A stretch of DNA of 64,000 nt from Sipunculus nudus (GCA_026874595.1 CM049320.1:49858714-49922713), one strand, 5' to 3'; positions 20,501 to 32,529 are shown, numbered from the stretch's first letter. Made by a program: numbers and translations. Notes: generated from the letters alone by a model not told the origin.

Positions 20501-21927
20501 AGAGTGTAGCTCATATTGGGTCTAGGTGGGCTAGATGTAAACAACACTTGACATGGTGTATGAAAACATGAATAAAAGCTATTCTTTCCAATCAATTTCT
20601 TTGAAATTTCAGATTTTAAAAGATTAAATCCTTATGTATATATGCTGTGAAAATTAAATCAACAGTGCCAAAGTTGGACAAAATTTAAGGTACTGATTTT
20701 TTATTTATGCTAATAACTTGAAAAATTTGCAAAATTCAGATCTAATTTTGGGTAAACAATTGAATCTTGATTAAATAAAGTTATATTCCTGAAAAAAAGT
20801 CTCTAGGTTCAGCAATTCTCATGTAAGGTGAGTAAATATATTTCCTGATTTTAAAAAAAAATGCATTATGTTTTGGCCCATAACTTCAAAATAATACCCA
20901 ATACTGACCTAATTTTTGGTAAGTTCATAGAAAATGTATGAAAGAATGTGAATACTATATACGATCAAAAACAGATCAGTTGTTTTGATATTAGGCAGCC
21001 TTGAAGTGTAACAATGGCTTTTTTTATGGAAAATGGAGTTTTTTCCTTAATATCTCGAAGGAACGAAGTCCTAATGACCCAATTTTTGGTATGGTAGGAG
21101 ATTTTGCCAACAGCCTGGGGAGCATAGAGATGTGCACTGAATGACCTACAGTCATCAAAGTGGACTGCTTGACAATGTAAGGGAATACAACAAGAGCCTC
21201 CAAAAAAATTCAATAACTAGCCTTATTTTGCAGCTTTTATTTTCAAATTTCAGATTAGAACAGATTAAATCCTTATGTATACATGCTGTGAAAATTAAAT
21301 CCACAGTACTTTCAGGAAAAAAATGTGCCGTGGCCAAAGTGGCAAAATTTAAGGTACCAATTTTATATTTTTGCCAATATTTAAAAAAATGTAACAGATT
21401 TTGATCTAATTTTTGGTATACAAAAAAATTTTGATTAATCAAAGTTGTATTACTGGAAAAAAGTCCCTACCTTTAACACTTTTGGTCTTAAGTGTCCAAA
21501 AATCTTCCTGATTTTTTTACAAAGTCAATTATGTTTGGGCCCATAACTTTTTTAAATTATACAATACTGACTTAATATCTGGCATGTACATAGGAACTAT
21601 ATAGAGGAACATTTATGGTAAATATGAAGAAAACCTGATAAGTGGTTTTGATATTAGGCAGTCCTGAAGTGTGAAAATGAGGTTTTTCCTTAATATCTTG
21701 AAGGAACGAAGTCCTATTGACCCAATTTTTGGCATTGTAGGAGATTTTGGGGACATCAAACTGTATGCCGAATTTCAGATTCGTAGGTCTAACGGTGTCA
21801 AAAAGTGCCAGTCTTACGGACGGACATCCAGACGGACAGACAGACGGACAGACGGCAAGACAGACGGATGGACGACGGACAATGGACCACGACTATAGCT
21901 CAGATGACTTATAGTCAGCTGAGCTAA
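17546..21927 (-). mobile_element. Family C Helitron/Helentron-like element C3, inserted in A2
   Basis: Left TAAGGGACCCATGGGTCA with GCTCAGCTGA (17568-17577); right hairpin CTATAGCTCAGATGACTT ... AGTCAGCTGAGCTAA (21893-21927). The flanks rejoin as CATAAAA + TCAAGA, exactly the intact A unit sequence at 4390 and 4667, so insertion was between A and T with no target duplication. It carries the 456-bp array, then a diverged pair of repeats (20690-21120 and 21340-21800) and a (GACAGACG)-like run at 21820-21870. Confidence 0.78.
17881..20158. repeat. Tandem array, five copies of a 456-bp unit
   Basis: The block TGCAAGCTTTCAATTTGAC starts at 17881, 18337, 18793, 19249 and 19705, an exact 456-bp period with no length change. 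Copies 1-4 differ at only a few sites; copy 5 is more diverged in its last 200 bases. Variants alternate between odd and even copies. The period and near-identity point to recent unequal exchange or rolling-circle amplification. No conserved reading frame. Confidence 0.95.
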
Positions 21928-22388
21928 TCAAGACAGCTGTCCAGAATGAATAAACCTGCAAAATTTCAGGTGGAAAAGTCAAACCACTGCTGAGATATGA
22001 GTGATTTTACCCAAGGCAGGTGAACAGGTGAATGCTGTGCAAAAAAGGTTGCAGGTGGTGCCACCATTTTTAGTGTATGTTATAAAGCTATCAAAGGGCT
22101 ACATTTGTGCAAAATTTTTAGCCTGATCGGTCTAACAGTTCCCGAGATATGTGGGTTTGTGTGTGGAAACAGACGCACAAATGGACGCTGGGCAGAGAGG
22201 AAAGGTCAGAGGTCAACCAAAAATGAGGGCGCAGCAGTTCACATGTGACCGATCATAATTCTGAATTTTAAATAAGTCTGCCCAGTGGTTATGGAGGAGT
22301 TCTCCGGAAACATATGCAGCGATGGCGGCAGCGTCGGCATCAGACTGAAAACATAGTATCCGCAAAACTCTGTTTTGGCGGATACAAT

Positions 22389-23351
22389 GATTGTAGCTGG
22401 CAACACCAGTCTTATAGACAACGAAGAGATATATAAATCTGCCCAATGTCAGACTGATATGTCAAACCCCTCCTGTGAAATAAGCAGGGACATACACTGT
22501 GCAAAAATTATTGTAGGTGGCGCCACCAGTCTTGTACACTATAAAGCTACCCGATATGTATAAACATGCCCAACTTTAGGCTGATGTATCAAATTCTTCT
22601 GTAGAAAAAAGCAGGCGCATACACTGCAAAAGTCAATGTAGGTGGCACCATCTGTCTTGTAAATGAGAATACCATCAAAGATGCTTACAGGTCAAACTTC
22701 TCCAGAGTTTGATGCACTGGGCTGACAAGGCTTAGGTGAGTAAGGCAGTTGCCCCTGAGTGGCCTGTGACAAACTGCTGCTCAAGCTACTGCACTGAGTG
22801 AACTCTTGACCTGCACCTGGCTAGACTGAGTGAACTTTTGACCTGTACCTGGCTGCACTGAGTGAACTCTTGACCTGTTGCATAATCTGACACAGTTGGC
22901 AGTCTGCTAAAGCTATAAATAGATTCAGGCTGAATTTGGGTGCCAAATATGATGCAGTGAGTAGTGTGCCAAAGCTATAGATAGAACGCAGCTACTGCAC
23001 TGAGTGAACTCTTGACCTATACCTTGCTGCACTTCTTCCAATCCTGGCACTGTGCCAAAACTATTTATAGAGCTAAAATCATCTTGGCTAAAAGCCAACA
23101 TCAAGGCACTGACAATCTGCCAATGGTAAACCAAGTGCTGCCATCTGTACACAAAAGTGGTCCCTACTTGATATAACTTTGAAATTTATTTTCCCAATAC
23201 AAAATGCTCTTCAGCTGACTATTTATAAAAAAGAAATCAAGAATATATGTAAAATTATTACGGATGCATACTGAATGCAAAATTAAAATACAGATATATC
23301 TCATTGATGGCAAATTCTTGAATAAAGTTGAGTAGGGATACCAATAATTAA
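22389..23351 (-). mobile_element. Family D element, left part of the host copy
   Basis: Starts abruptly at GATTGTAGCTGG, an internal D position (compare 2431), directly after A2. It follows D1 collinearly through GGTGGCGCCACC at 22516, the GCTATAAATAG minisatellite and GGATACCAATAATTAA, where D2 is inserted. Confidence 0.7.
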
Positions 23352-25685
23352 CAAGGCCTACAGGCCTAATGCGAACCTGTGCATTGGGAAATACACCAGG
23401 TATAATGTTTCAATGCTGGACCATTACTTTTCATGTATATGAACTATGCGAGTACTAAACATTTTGAATAAGAAACAATTAAACAAACATCACTGCTGAA
23501 ATTCTGGCATAGGTGCACACAACACTAAAAAGATTGTAGCTGGCACCACCAGTCTTGTATACAACGAAGCTATCAGAGATATATACATACGCCCAATTTC
23601 AGACTGATATATCAAACCCCTCCTGAGAAAAACGTGTGCAAAAGTCATGGTAGGTGGTGACACCTGTCTTGTGAGTGAGAAAGCCATCAAAGACACATAG
23701 ACAGGTCAAAATATTAGGCCAATACATCAAACTTACCTTGAGTCTGATGCATGGGGCTGACCAGGCTTAGGTGAGAAAGGCTGTTGCCCCGAGTGAACTG
23801 TGACAAATTGCTTGCTCAGACTACTGCACTGAGTGAACTCATGACCTGCACCTGGCTAGACTGAGTGAACTTTTGACCTGTATCTGGCTGCACTGAGTGA
23901 ACTCTTGACCTGTTGCATAATCTGACACAATTGGCAGTCTGCCAAAGCTATAAATAGAATGCAGCTACTGCACTGAGTAAACTCCTGACCCATACCTGGC
24001 TGCACTGAGTGAACTCATGACCTGTTGCCTTATCTGATACAGTTGGCAGTCTGTCAAAGCTATAAATAGATCCAGACTGACCTCTAGCCTGTTGCCAAAT
24101 CTGAAATAGTAGCTACATCATTGCATAAGCTCATGCAGGGGCCCTGCCCTGAGGGGCTTGACACCCATGAAGTGATCACATGGTGCCCATGAGGTGTTCA
24201 TATGTCACCCATGAGGTGATCACATGCCATGTGCTTGGCTGCACTGATTGAACTCTTGACCTATATCTGGCTGCACTGAATGAACTCTTGATCTGTTCTC
24301 AAATCTGAAACAGTTGGCAGTTCCTTAACCTATTTAAAGATACAGATTCAATCTTGGCCTGTTGGTATATCTGTTTACACATACTGAAAGCCTTTGGTTA
24401 AAATTTCTTTTTTTCAAGCCGACATATTCATAAACTTTTTATCAAAATATCTAGAATAATAAAAGATGCAGTACTTTCATTGTTAAAGGTCCAATAGTTC
24501 TGCCAAAAATCATTCTAGTAAACTTGAACAAAGGCCACCTAAGAATAATTTTTGTGCAATGTTACAAAGATATAATTGAAATAATAATTTTGTAGAAGGA
24601 CACTATTGCAGTCCTTAGTTGAAAAAGACATAATAATGGCCATAAGACCAACTTAAGCTTTTCACAACTCAACCAAAAATCAACAAACTCAGTATATTCT
24701 GATATGATTGAAAGAACCATGTCCTAGGATAAAATTTTTGAAAAAATTGAACAATTCAACTTGACAGTTTCATCATTAAGCTGAAAGAGGCTAAAATTAT
24801 GAGGTTTTTTGCCCATAAAAAAAAACAGGTCAATGTAGGTGGCACCACTAAATCTACAACTTCAAATATGAGTCATGTGACCAACATTTGCACAATACCT
24901 GGTAATGCTAGCTTCTGTCATCTCTGAGAGTACTATGTCAGTATGCTTACTTGGCCAAATGACTGTTCAAATTTGTGTAACTCCACTAAAATTCATCAAA
25001 TGCAAACCATTTGAACAAACTTGAGAGGGCTTGCCTCTGGGATCATTTATGTAAAATATTTTACAATTTGGCTGGACCATCTACAAGAAGACGACTTTTA
25101 AAATATTGTCAGCTTTTTACTTATAAAATCTAAGTAAATGCAGATAGCAAAAAAATAAGCTGAATCCCACAAAATTTGATATGTGACAGATTATTGCATA
25201 AAATCTGGGAATGGTAGCGCCTGCTATTCCTGAGAAATAATGGATTAATGTACAGATGACCAATGACCCCCGTACAAAAATAGGTCAATTCAGGTGGCGC
25301 CACCAATACCTGAATTTCATATATGACTCATGTGACCAACACTGGCAAAAAATTTGGTGATGATAGCTCTGGCTGTTTCTGAGACTGTCATTTTAGTATG
25401 TTTTTTGGACAGATGACTAAGTTCAACTTCCTGAACAAAATTGAGGGAGATGGTAAAAAAGATTATTTCTGTGAAATATTGAGCAATTTGGCTTGAGTGT
25501 TTCGGGGGAGAAGATTTTTAAAGGTTTCTTTAGCTTTTCTCTATAAAATTTAAGAAAATTTTCAGATCGCTAATTTTTTGCAATAAATTTCATGATGCTA
25601 GCTCCAATCATTTTCAAAATAGTATGGGTAAACGTACAGAAGACAAACGCCGCCACACCATCGCATTAGTTCACAGGTTCACTAA
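23352..25685 (-). mobile_element. Family D Helitron/Helentron-like element D2, full length
   Basis: Left CAAGGCCTACAGGCCT then GCGAACCTGTGCA (23371-23383); right CACAGGTTCACTAA ending 25685. Subterminal repeats GAACCTGTG and CACAGGTTC are exact complements and differ from D1 by the same base at both ends. Length 2334 bp. GGTGGCGCCACC at 25293. No protein is encoded. Confidence 0.75.
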
Positions 25686-27078
25686 AAATTAATACAGATG
25701 CATATTAAATGCAAAATTGTAATACAGATACATCTCACTGATGGCAAAATCTTGAATTAATTTGACTAAGGATACCAATTATTTATAATCCATGTACAGC
25801 TGTCTTTATATACCCACAGAGAGCTGTATAGCTGTGATTGTAAACATTGCCTGGCATAAGGAATATCTAAAAATCATAAATCTACATTTTTTAAAAGCTT
25901 TTAAAAAACATTCTTGTCAATATTAACCATAGATAACCTGAAATCTAAATGTCTAGAGGCATGATGTAATAAATGCTGATAAACTGGTGCCAGTCTAGAT
26001 GTATCTAGATGTATCTGTGTATCTGCTTCACACAGCTTACATATATGGTAAAATGACTCAATTGAACCTTTACAATTCAGCCAAAATTCATTCTTTGGAA
26101 CCTTAAAAGACAATTATTATAAGAATAATTCAGGGGATTTTTCTTGTAAAATATTAAACAAATTGGCCTCAGTAGGGTCAGTCAAAAAAAATTTTACAGG
26201 TTTATAACTCATATTGGAAAATACAGCAAAATGGCTAAGTTAAGCTTCCCATAACTCAGCCAAAAATCACTGAACCAAAACCATTTGAACAAACTTGAAT
26301 TATCAACATCTAAGGATAATTAATGTGTGAGATTTAAGAATGTGGCCAAGTGGTTTTTGAGGAGATCTTTGTAGCCACTGAGCTAAAATGGGCTGTTACA
26401 GCATATGACTAACTTCAGCTTTCCATAACTCCGCCAAAAGTCACTGAACTAAGACCATTTGAATAAATTTCAGAAAGCACTACCCTAGGATCATTTTTTT
26501 GTGATATTAAACTATTTGGCCATATGGTTTCAGAGAAGAAGTTTTTTGTAGCCCTCAGTGTGATACTAGCACTGATGACCCCCGTACAAAAAAGGTCGAT
26601 GCAGGTGGCGCCACCAATACCTCAATTTCAGATATGTCTCATGTGAACAACATTGGCATAAAATTTGGTGATGATAGCTCCAGCCTTTTCTGAGATTGTA
26701 ATTTTAGTATGCTTTTATGGACAGATGACTAAGTTCAACTTCCTGTAACTAGGCCAAAAATCACCGAACTTAAACCATTCGAACAAACTTGAGAAAGATT
26801 ATTCCAGGAATCATTTCTGTGAAATATTGGACAATTTGGCTGAACAGTTTCGGAGAAGAAGATTTTTAAAGCTTTTTTTAGCTTTTTCCCTATAAAATCT
26901 AAGAAAATGCAGTTTGCCAAAAAGTTAGCAAAATCCGATATAGTTTTTTAGATGACTAATTTTTTGCATAAAATATCGTGATGCTACCTCTTGCCGTTTT
27001 CAAGATAGTATGGGTTAACGTACAGACGACGGATGCCGGACGACGTCACACCATCGCATAAGTTCACAGGTTCACTAA
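25686..27078 (-). mobile_element. Family D element, partial copy fused to D2, with a second D right end
   Basis: Resumes at an internal D position (ACAGATGCATATTAAATGC, compare 3329) and runs to a second intact right end, AGTTCACAGGTTCACTAA (27061-27078). GGTGGCGCCACC at 26604. The flanks 23351 and 27079 rejoin to restore an uninterrupted D sequence, so D2 and this partial copy arrived together or in succession at one site. Confidence 0.65.
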
Positions 27079-27775
27079 TAATCCATGTACAGTTGTCTTT
27101 ATATAGCCACAGAGAACTGAATATCCATGATTGTAACATTGCCTGGTATAATGAATAACTTAAATCATAAATCTCAATTTTTTAAAAGCTTTTAAAAAAA
27201 CTTTCTTGTCAATATAAACCAAAGATAACCTGAAATCTAAATGTCTAGTGGCATGATGTAATAGATGCTGATAAACTGGTGCCAGGCTAGATGTATCAGC
27301 ATAACACAGCTAACATATATGGTAAAATGACTCAATTCAATCTCCATAATTCAGCCAAAAATCATTCATGTGGAACCATTAATGACAATTATTATATGAA
27401 TTATTGTAGGAATTATTCTTGTAAAATATTAAACAAACTGGCTTCAGTGGCATCAGTCGAAAAACGTTTTGCAGGTTTATAACTCATATAGGAAGATACA
27501 GCAAACTGGCTAAGTTCAGCTTCCCGTAACTCAGCCAAAAAGCACTGAACCAAAACCATTTGAACAAACTTGAATTATCAACATCTGAGGATAATTAATG
27601 TGTGAGATTTAAGAATTTGGCCAAGTGGTTTTTGAAAAGAAGATCTTTGTAGCCACTGAGCTAAAATGGGCTGTTATGGCATATGACTAAATTCAGCTTC
27701 CCATAACTTAGCCAAATGTCCCTGAAAAGAGACCATTTGAACAAACTTGAGAAAGCACTACCCTAGGATCATTTC
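27079..27775 (-). mobile_element. Family D element, right part of the host copy
   Basis: Continues the host D from TAATCCATGTACAG and includes 27420-27445, the empty site for C2. It breaks off at about 27775 without a D terminus. Confidence 0.65.
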
Positions 27776-28064
27776 TTAGCAATTTCTTGGGGCTGTGACA
27801 TCACTGTGAACAAGGGCAAAGGCTGGGGGGGGGGGGATGGTCAATGTTATTTTCCCCCCAGACATTCAAAGAAAAATATTTACATATTGTGAATGAAATA
27901 TATTAATAATGAGAACTACAGACTTCAGTTCCATTTCTGAGTTCACCATGAGAAATTATATCTAAAGCTTGTTCATGATTAAGATATCTAATTTTTCAAA
28001 ACTTAAATATAGTAATATATATACTTCAAATATGTCACACAGACACTAAATTTTATTAAATATA

Positions 28065-28145
<81 letters not shown>

Positions 28146-28583
28146 TATAAAAAAGTTGTCATATGTTTATAAAAAAGTTGTCCTAACTTCAATTTACCTC
28201 CCAGCTTTTGACTCAACCCAACCCCCCCCCCCCCCCCACATTGCCTGGAGATAAACTGACACCACTGGTGTGTGTGTGTGATGTATGTGTTGGAAGACAG
28301 AGAGAGAGACAGGGGGAGAGAGAGAGAGGAGTAATGAAGATAAATGTACAAGGCATAATATAAAAGAATCAATTCATGTAACCCTAACATTCATTATATT
28401 GATTCTAACTATACAGTTCTCCATGGGAAATGTGAATAACACCTAAGGAGTTAAAAAAGATCTGACAGGGCTCAATAAGGTCTCCCCTTACATATATATA
28501 TAAATATAAATAAATAGATACATAAACTTCCAGAGGTTTCAGGTGAGAAAAGATCAAGAAAAGTTCAAATATTTAAGAATTAA
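27776..28583. other. Low-complexity non-coding stretch
   Basis: Contains a poly-G run (27826), a long (TA)n tract (28062-28142), a poly-C run (28219-28237), a short (TG)n tract near 28268 and a GA-rich tract (28298-28330). No gene seen. Confidence 0.6.
28062..28142. repeat. (TA)n microsatellite
   Basis: About 80 bases of TA with few interruptions. Confidence 0.95.
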
Positions 28584-29801
28584 CTAGACATTTCTTGGCA
28601 ACGCTGGTGCCATAGTATCGCCAGACAAATGAGGTTTTGTTGTATTTTGTTGATATAATGTGATGTATTTGTATTTTAGCAATGAATGTGAGAAACATTT
28701 GTACAAAATATAGGAATATTTAAAGTTAAGGCAATTGTTATGTAAAAGGTTATGTATAAATAGAAGTATATATTTAATGATGTATTGAGTTGTATATGTA
28801 TGTTTGGAGTAACTTGTTTGAGAATAATATAGAGTCACTCTCATAGTCACGGTCATGACCCCAAATCAATAAACTGCATTCAAAAATATCCAACATTTGA
28901 AAAAAAAAATTAAATTTAAAAAAAAATAATTTAAATTAAACTAAATTTTAAAATTAAATTTAAAATTAAATATACCTCATTTCATAAACCATATCTATAT
29001 ACATGCATAACATGAAAGAAATCTGTCCATTACTGTTTGACTTATAATGCTCACAGTATATACTGTCAAGTGGCAATGATGGGGTATTCAAAGGCGCAAA
29101 AAACAAAAAAAGGACAACAGGTGGCGCCACCTATCTTCTGCAAAAGAGAAAACTATCCAAGATCATCCGTCAACTTGATTTTTGGACCAATCCATGCATC
29201 CCTTTTTAAGATATTCATGATTTTATGTGATTTTCACCATATATGGTAATATTCAAGGTCAAAGCCACTCTCAAAGGAAAGGTCATGACCCCAATTTTGG
29301 TATACATCATCCCATAACCCATGCCTATGTACATGCATAATATTAAAGAAATCTGTCAATCAGTTTTTGACTTGTGATGCTAAAAGTACTGTCAAGTGGC
29401 AATGATGGGGGTATTAAACAGCACAAAAACAAGAAAAGGATACTAGGTGGCACCACCAGTTTCAGGTACATGACATCACTATCAAGATCATTGTCCAACT
29501 TGATTTTTGGATAAATCCATGAAAGATTTCTTGAGATATTTAAGAATTTGTGTGATTTTCCCCAAAAATGGATCTATTCAAGGTCAAGGTCACTCTCCTA
29601 GTTGAGGTCATGACCCCATTTTAAATAGGCTTCGTCCTCTCACCTATATCTATAAATGTGTCAAGTTTGAAAAAGATCCTTGAAATATTTTTTGAGTTAT
29701 TGTGTCCAAAAGAAATCTCTGCGGCGGCGATGGCTGCAGCGGCGGCCGCAACGCAACCGTGCCTAAACCATAGTATCTCGAGACTATGTCTGGCGATACA
29801 A
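28584..29801 (-). mobile_element. Family B Helitron/Helentron-like element B2
   Basis: Same ends as B1: CTAGACATTTCT, a hairpin region at 28597-28613, GTATCGCCAGACA, and the right end TGTCTGGCGATACAA with flanking T. From 28845 onward it is nearly identical to B1 (from about 15565), with GGTGGCGCCACC at 29119. Between about 28640 and 28828 it carries sequence unrelated to B1, so the two copies were recombined or this one took an internal replacement. A reading frame over the GCGGCGGC tract near 29725 is not conserved in B1 and is not a gene. Confidence 0.8.
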
Positions 29802-29919
29802 TTAATACATTTGTATGGTTGTTGTAAAATGCAAGGTTTATGCTAATATGATTCAGTGTTCAGATAAAAGATGTACGAAAGGTGGTTTTCCCCTCATGTA
29901 AAAATAAAAATAATAAATA

Positions 29920-31205
29920 CTAGATATTTCTTGGCAGCGCAGGTGCCATAGTATTCCCAGACAATTAATCCTCCCCCCTTTAAGAATAGGCCCCCATCTT
30001 CAGCAACAATTAATATCAGACCACACTCATAGAAAAGGTCACTCTCATGGAAAAGGTCATTACCCCAATTTCAATATACATCACCCCCTAACCCATGTCT
30101 ATGTGCATGCATAATATGAAAGAAATCTGTCCATTAGTTTTTGACTAATAATGCTCACAGTACTGTTAAGTGGCAATGATGGGGTATTAAACGGCACAAA
30201 AACAAGTAAAAGAATAATAGGTGGTGCTACCAGCTTCTGGTACATGACAACACTATCCAAGATCTTCGGTCAAGTTGATTTTTGGACCAATCAATGTATC
30301 TCTTATTGAGATATTAATGATTTTGTGTAATTTTACCATATATGACAATATTAAAGGCCAAGGCCACTCTCAAAGGAAAGGTCATGACCCCAATTTAAAT
30401 AACATCATCCCATAACCAATATCTATGTATATGCATAATATGAAAGAAATCTGTCGATTAGTTTGTGACTTATAATGCTCACAGTACTGTTAAGTGGCAA
30501 TGATGGGGTATTAAACGGCACAAAAACAAGTAAAAGAATAACAGGTGGTGCCACCTGTTTCCAAAACATGACATTACTATCCAAGATCTTCAGTCAAGTT
30601 GGTTTTTTGACCAATCCATGCATCCCTTATTGAGATATTAATGATTTTGTGTGATTTTCACCATATATGGCAATATTCAAGGTCAAGGCCACTCTCATAG
30701 GAAAGGTCATGACCCAAATTTATAGAAACATCATCCCATAACCCATAACTATGTATATGCATAATATGAAAGAAATCTGTCCATTAGTTTTTGACTTATA
30801 ATGCTCACAGTACTGTAAGGTGGCAATTTTGGGGGTATTAAACGGCACGAAAACAAGTAAAGGATAAAAGGTGGCACCACCAGTTTCTGGAACATGACAA
30901 TTGTATCCATGATCTTCCATCAACTCGATTTTAGGATCAATCCATGCAAGATTTCTTGAGATATTAAAGAATTTGTGTGATTTTTCCCAAAATTGGACCT
31001 ATTCAAGGTCAAGGACTCTCTCCTAGTAAAGGTCATGACCTCATTTTAAATAGGCGTCATCCTCTCACCCATATCTACACATATACCAAGTTTGGTAAAG
31101 ATCTGTGAAATATTTTTTGGGTTATCGCGCCAACAAAATTTATATGCGGCGGCAGCGGGACCAGTATGAAAACATAGTATCCCCTGACTTTGTCTGGGGA
31201 TACAA
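29920..31205 (-). mobile_element. Family B Helitron/Helentron-like element B3 (variant ends)
   Basis: Left CTAGATATTTCT, a hairpin region TGGCAGC / GGTGCCA, then GTATTCCCAGACA. Right end (31177-31205) ends TGTCTGGGGATACAA. The core has three units of about 325 bp (GGCAATGATGGGG at 30172 and 30494, a variant at 30823). Both ends carry CCC/GGG where B1 and B2 carry GCC/GGC, so the ends changed together. Confidence 0.76.
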
Positions 31206-31418
31206 TGATATATTTGCCTACATTTGATTTGCCATAACTGAATAACTGTATTTTGTATATGTGTGTATATACATGTATTTTTATGTGTATATGTGTATAT
31301 GTGTATAAATAGTTTTACTGGATCAATACTGTGATTTTAGTGTTTCTTGTATATATCAAAGGTTAAATGAATGTATATAATGACCACATACTTGTAAGCT
31401 GTTTATAGGCCTAATTTT

Positions 31419-31450
<32 letters not shown>

Positions 31451-32529
31451 TATTTTTATATATTTATATATAATACATATATATATACTTTCACACTTAC
31501 AGAATAATATGCTATAGTTATTTTTTTTTTCAATCATGCTTTGATTGACATAGACACTATATACATGTACATGTATGCACTGGTGAACATTACATGGAAA
31601 CAATGTTAGCTTATATATGTATTACAATTAATTTTTTTTTAATTCTTCACATGTTACATGTACATACTGGTTCACATGCATTGTTTGTATATACAAGTGT
31701 GATATTTATATGTTTTTCAATAAAATAAAAATTCTCTTGGTTCAATTGCAGCATGATTTCTTGTAAGGACTGGTTAACAATGTTTGTGGAACAGCCCTTT
31801 GCCCAGATCCCAGACTCTGGGGTTTTACGCCGGGGGTCAGTTGCAGGATTTCTAGGATTCCTTTGATAGTAAATAATTAATCTTGTGCCTGTATCAGTAT
31901 TATTCATTTGTGAACATTCAATCAAATAATTTTACTGCAAAATTTAGCGGTCTAGAGTAACTAAATTAAGAAACCACTTGCACCTCTGTCGGGGTCCCAG
32001 AGAACTGTCAGGGTCTGCCACTAACGAGAGCTAAGGAATCCTAAATTAAACAATTGACTGTATTATTTTTTTATTTGTTTTACTAAATTTAGTCATATAA
32101 AATTAAAAGTCTTTCTGTAGACACAAATCCACATTACAGTCTCCAAGAATAAGATGAAGAATCGATAAATAATAGATTTCTTTCCAAGGTCTGGAGTCCG
32201 AAGTGTTCGGGTTTTACACACCCCTACCCCCACACACGGAGGGCATGCTGCGTCCCTGGTGAACCCTCCTATAATAACCTAATAACTTTCAGTTAGGACC
32301 ATAGAAACAAAATCCCATACATCAATTTGAAGGAAAAACTCTGGTCTATGATGTTACAGTATTATACCGAGAGCCACTATAGAACGCGGGCTTCACTTCT
32401 ATTGAGAAACATATAAATAAAATTGTCTCCTCTCATTCCCTATTTTAACTCCTACTTTTCCCTGTAGATGTCCCTACACTCAACCCTTTCCAACATAAAC
32501 AAGTACTAAGCATTAGAAGTCGCCTGAAT
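31206..32529. other. AT-rich stretch without a recognisable gene
   Basis: Holds a short (TTA)n(TA)n tract (31418-31470). The minus-strand reading frame at 31925-31647 has no family resemblance and no splice support, so I left it out. Confidence 0.45.

Larger units (their letters stand above)
16840..22387 (-). mobile_element. Family A Helitron/Helentron-like element A2, interrupted by C3
   Basis: Left end CTAGAATACGG then the hairpin GTAGTCGACAAGCGACTAC (16851-16869, 7-bp perfect stem) and GTATCCACCGAAA. Right end GTATCCGCAAAACTC..TTTTGGCGGATACAA (22356-22387), flanks A and T. Core units hold GGTGGCGCCACC at 17255 and 17524. The element resumes at 21928 after C3 with the sequence expected from its own tandem unit. 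Its right flank is D sequence but its left flank is not, so the locus was rearranged. Confidence 0.72.

Noticed and set aside
29658-29846. Reading frame with an alanine run over GCGGCGGC repeats
   Set aside because: It lies in the end of B2, and the near-identical B1 does not keep the frame; it is repeat sequence.
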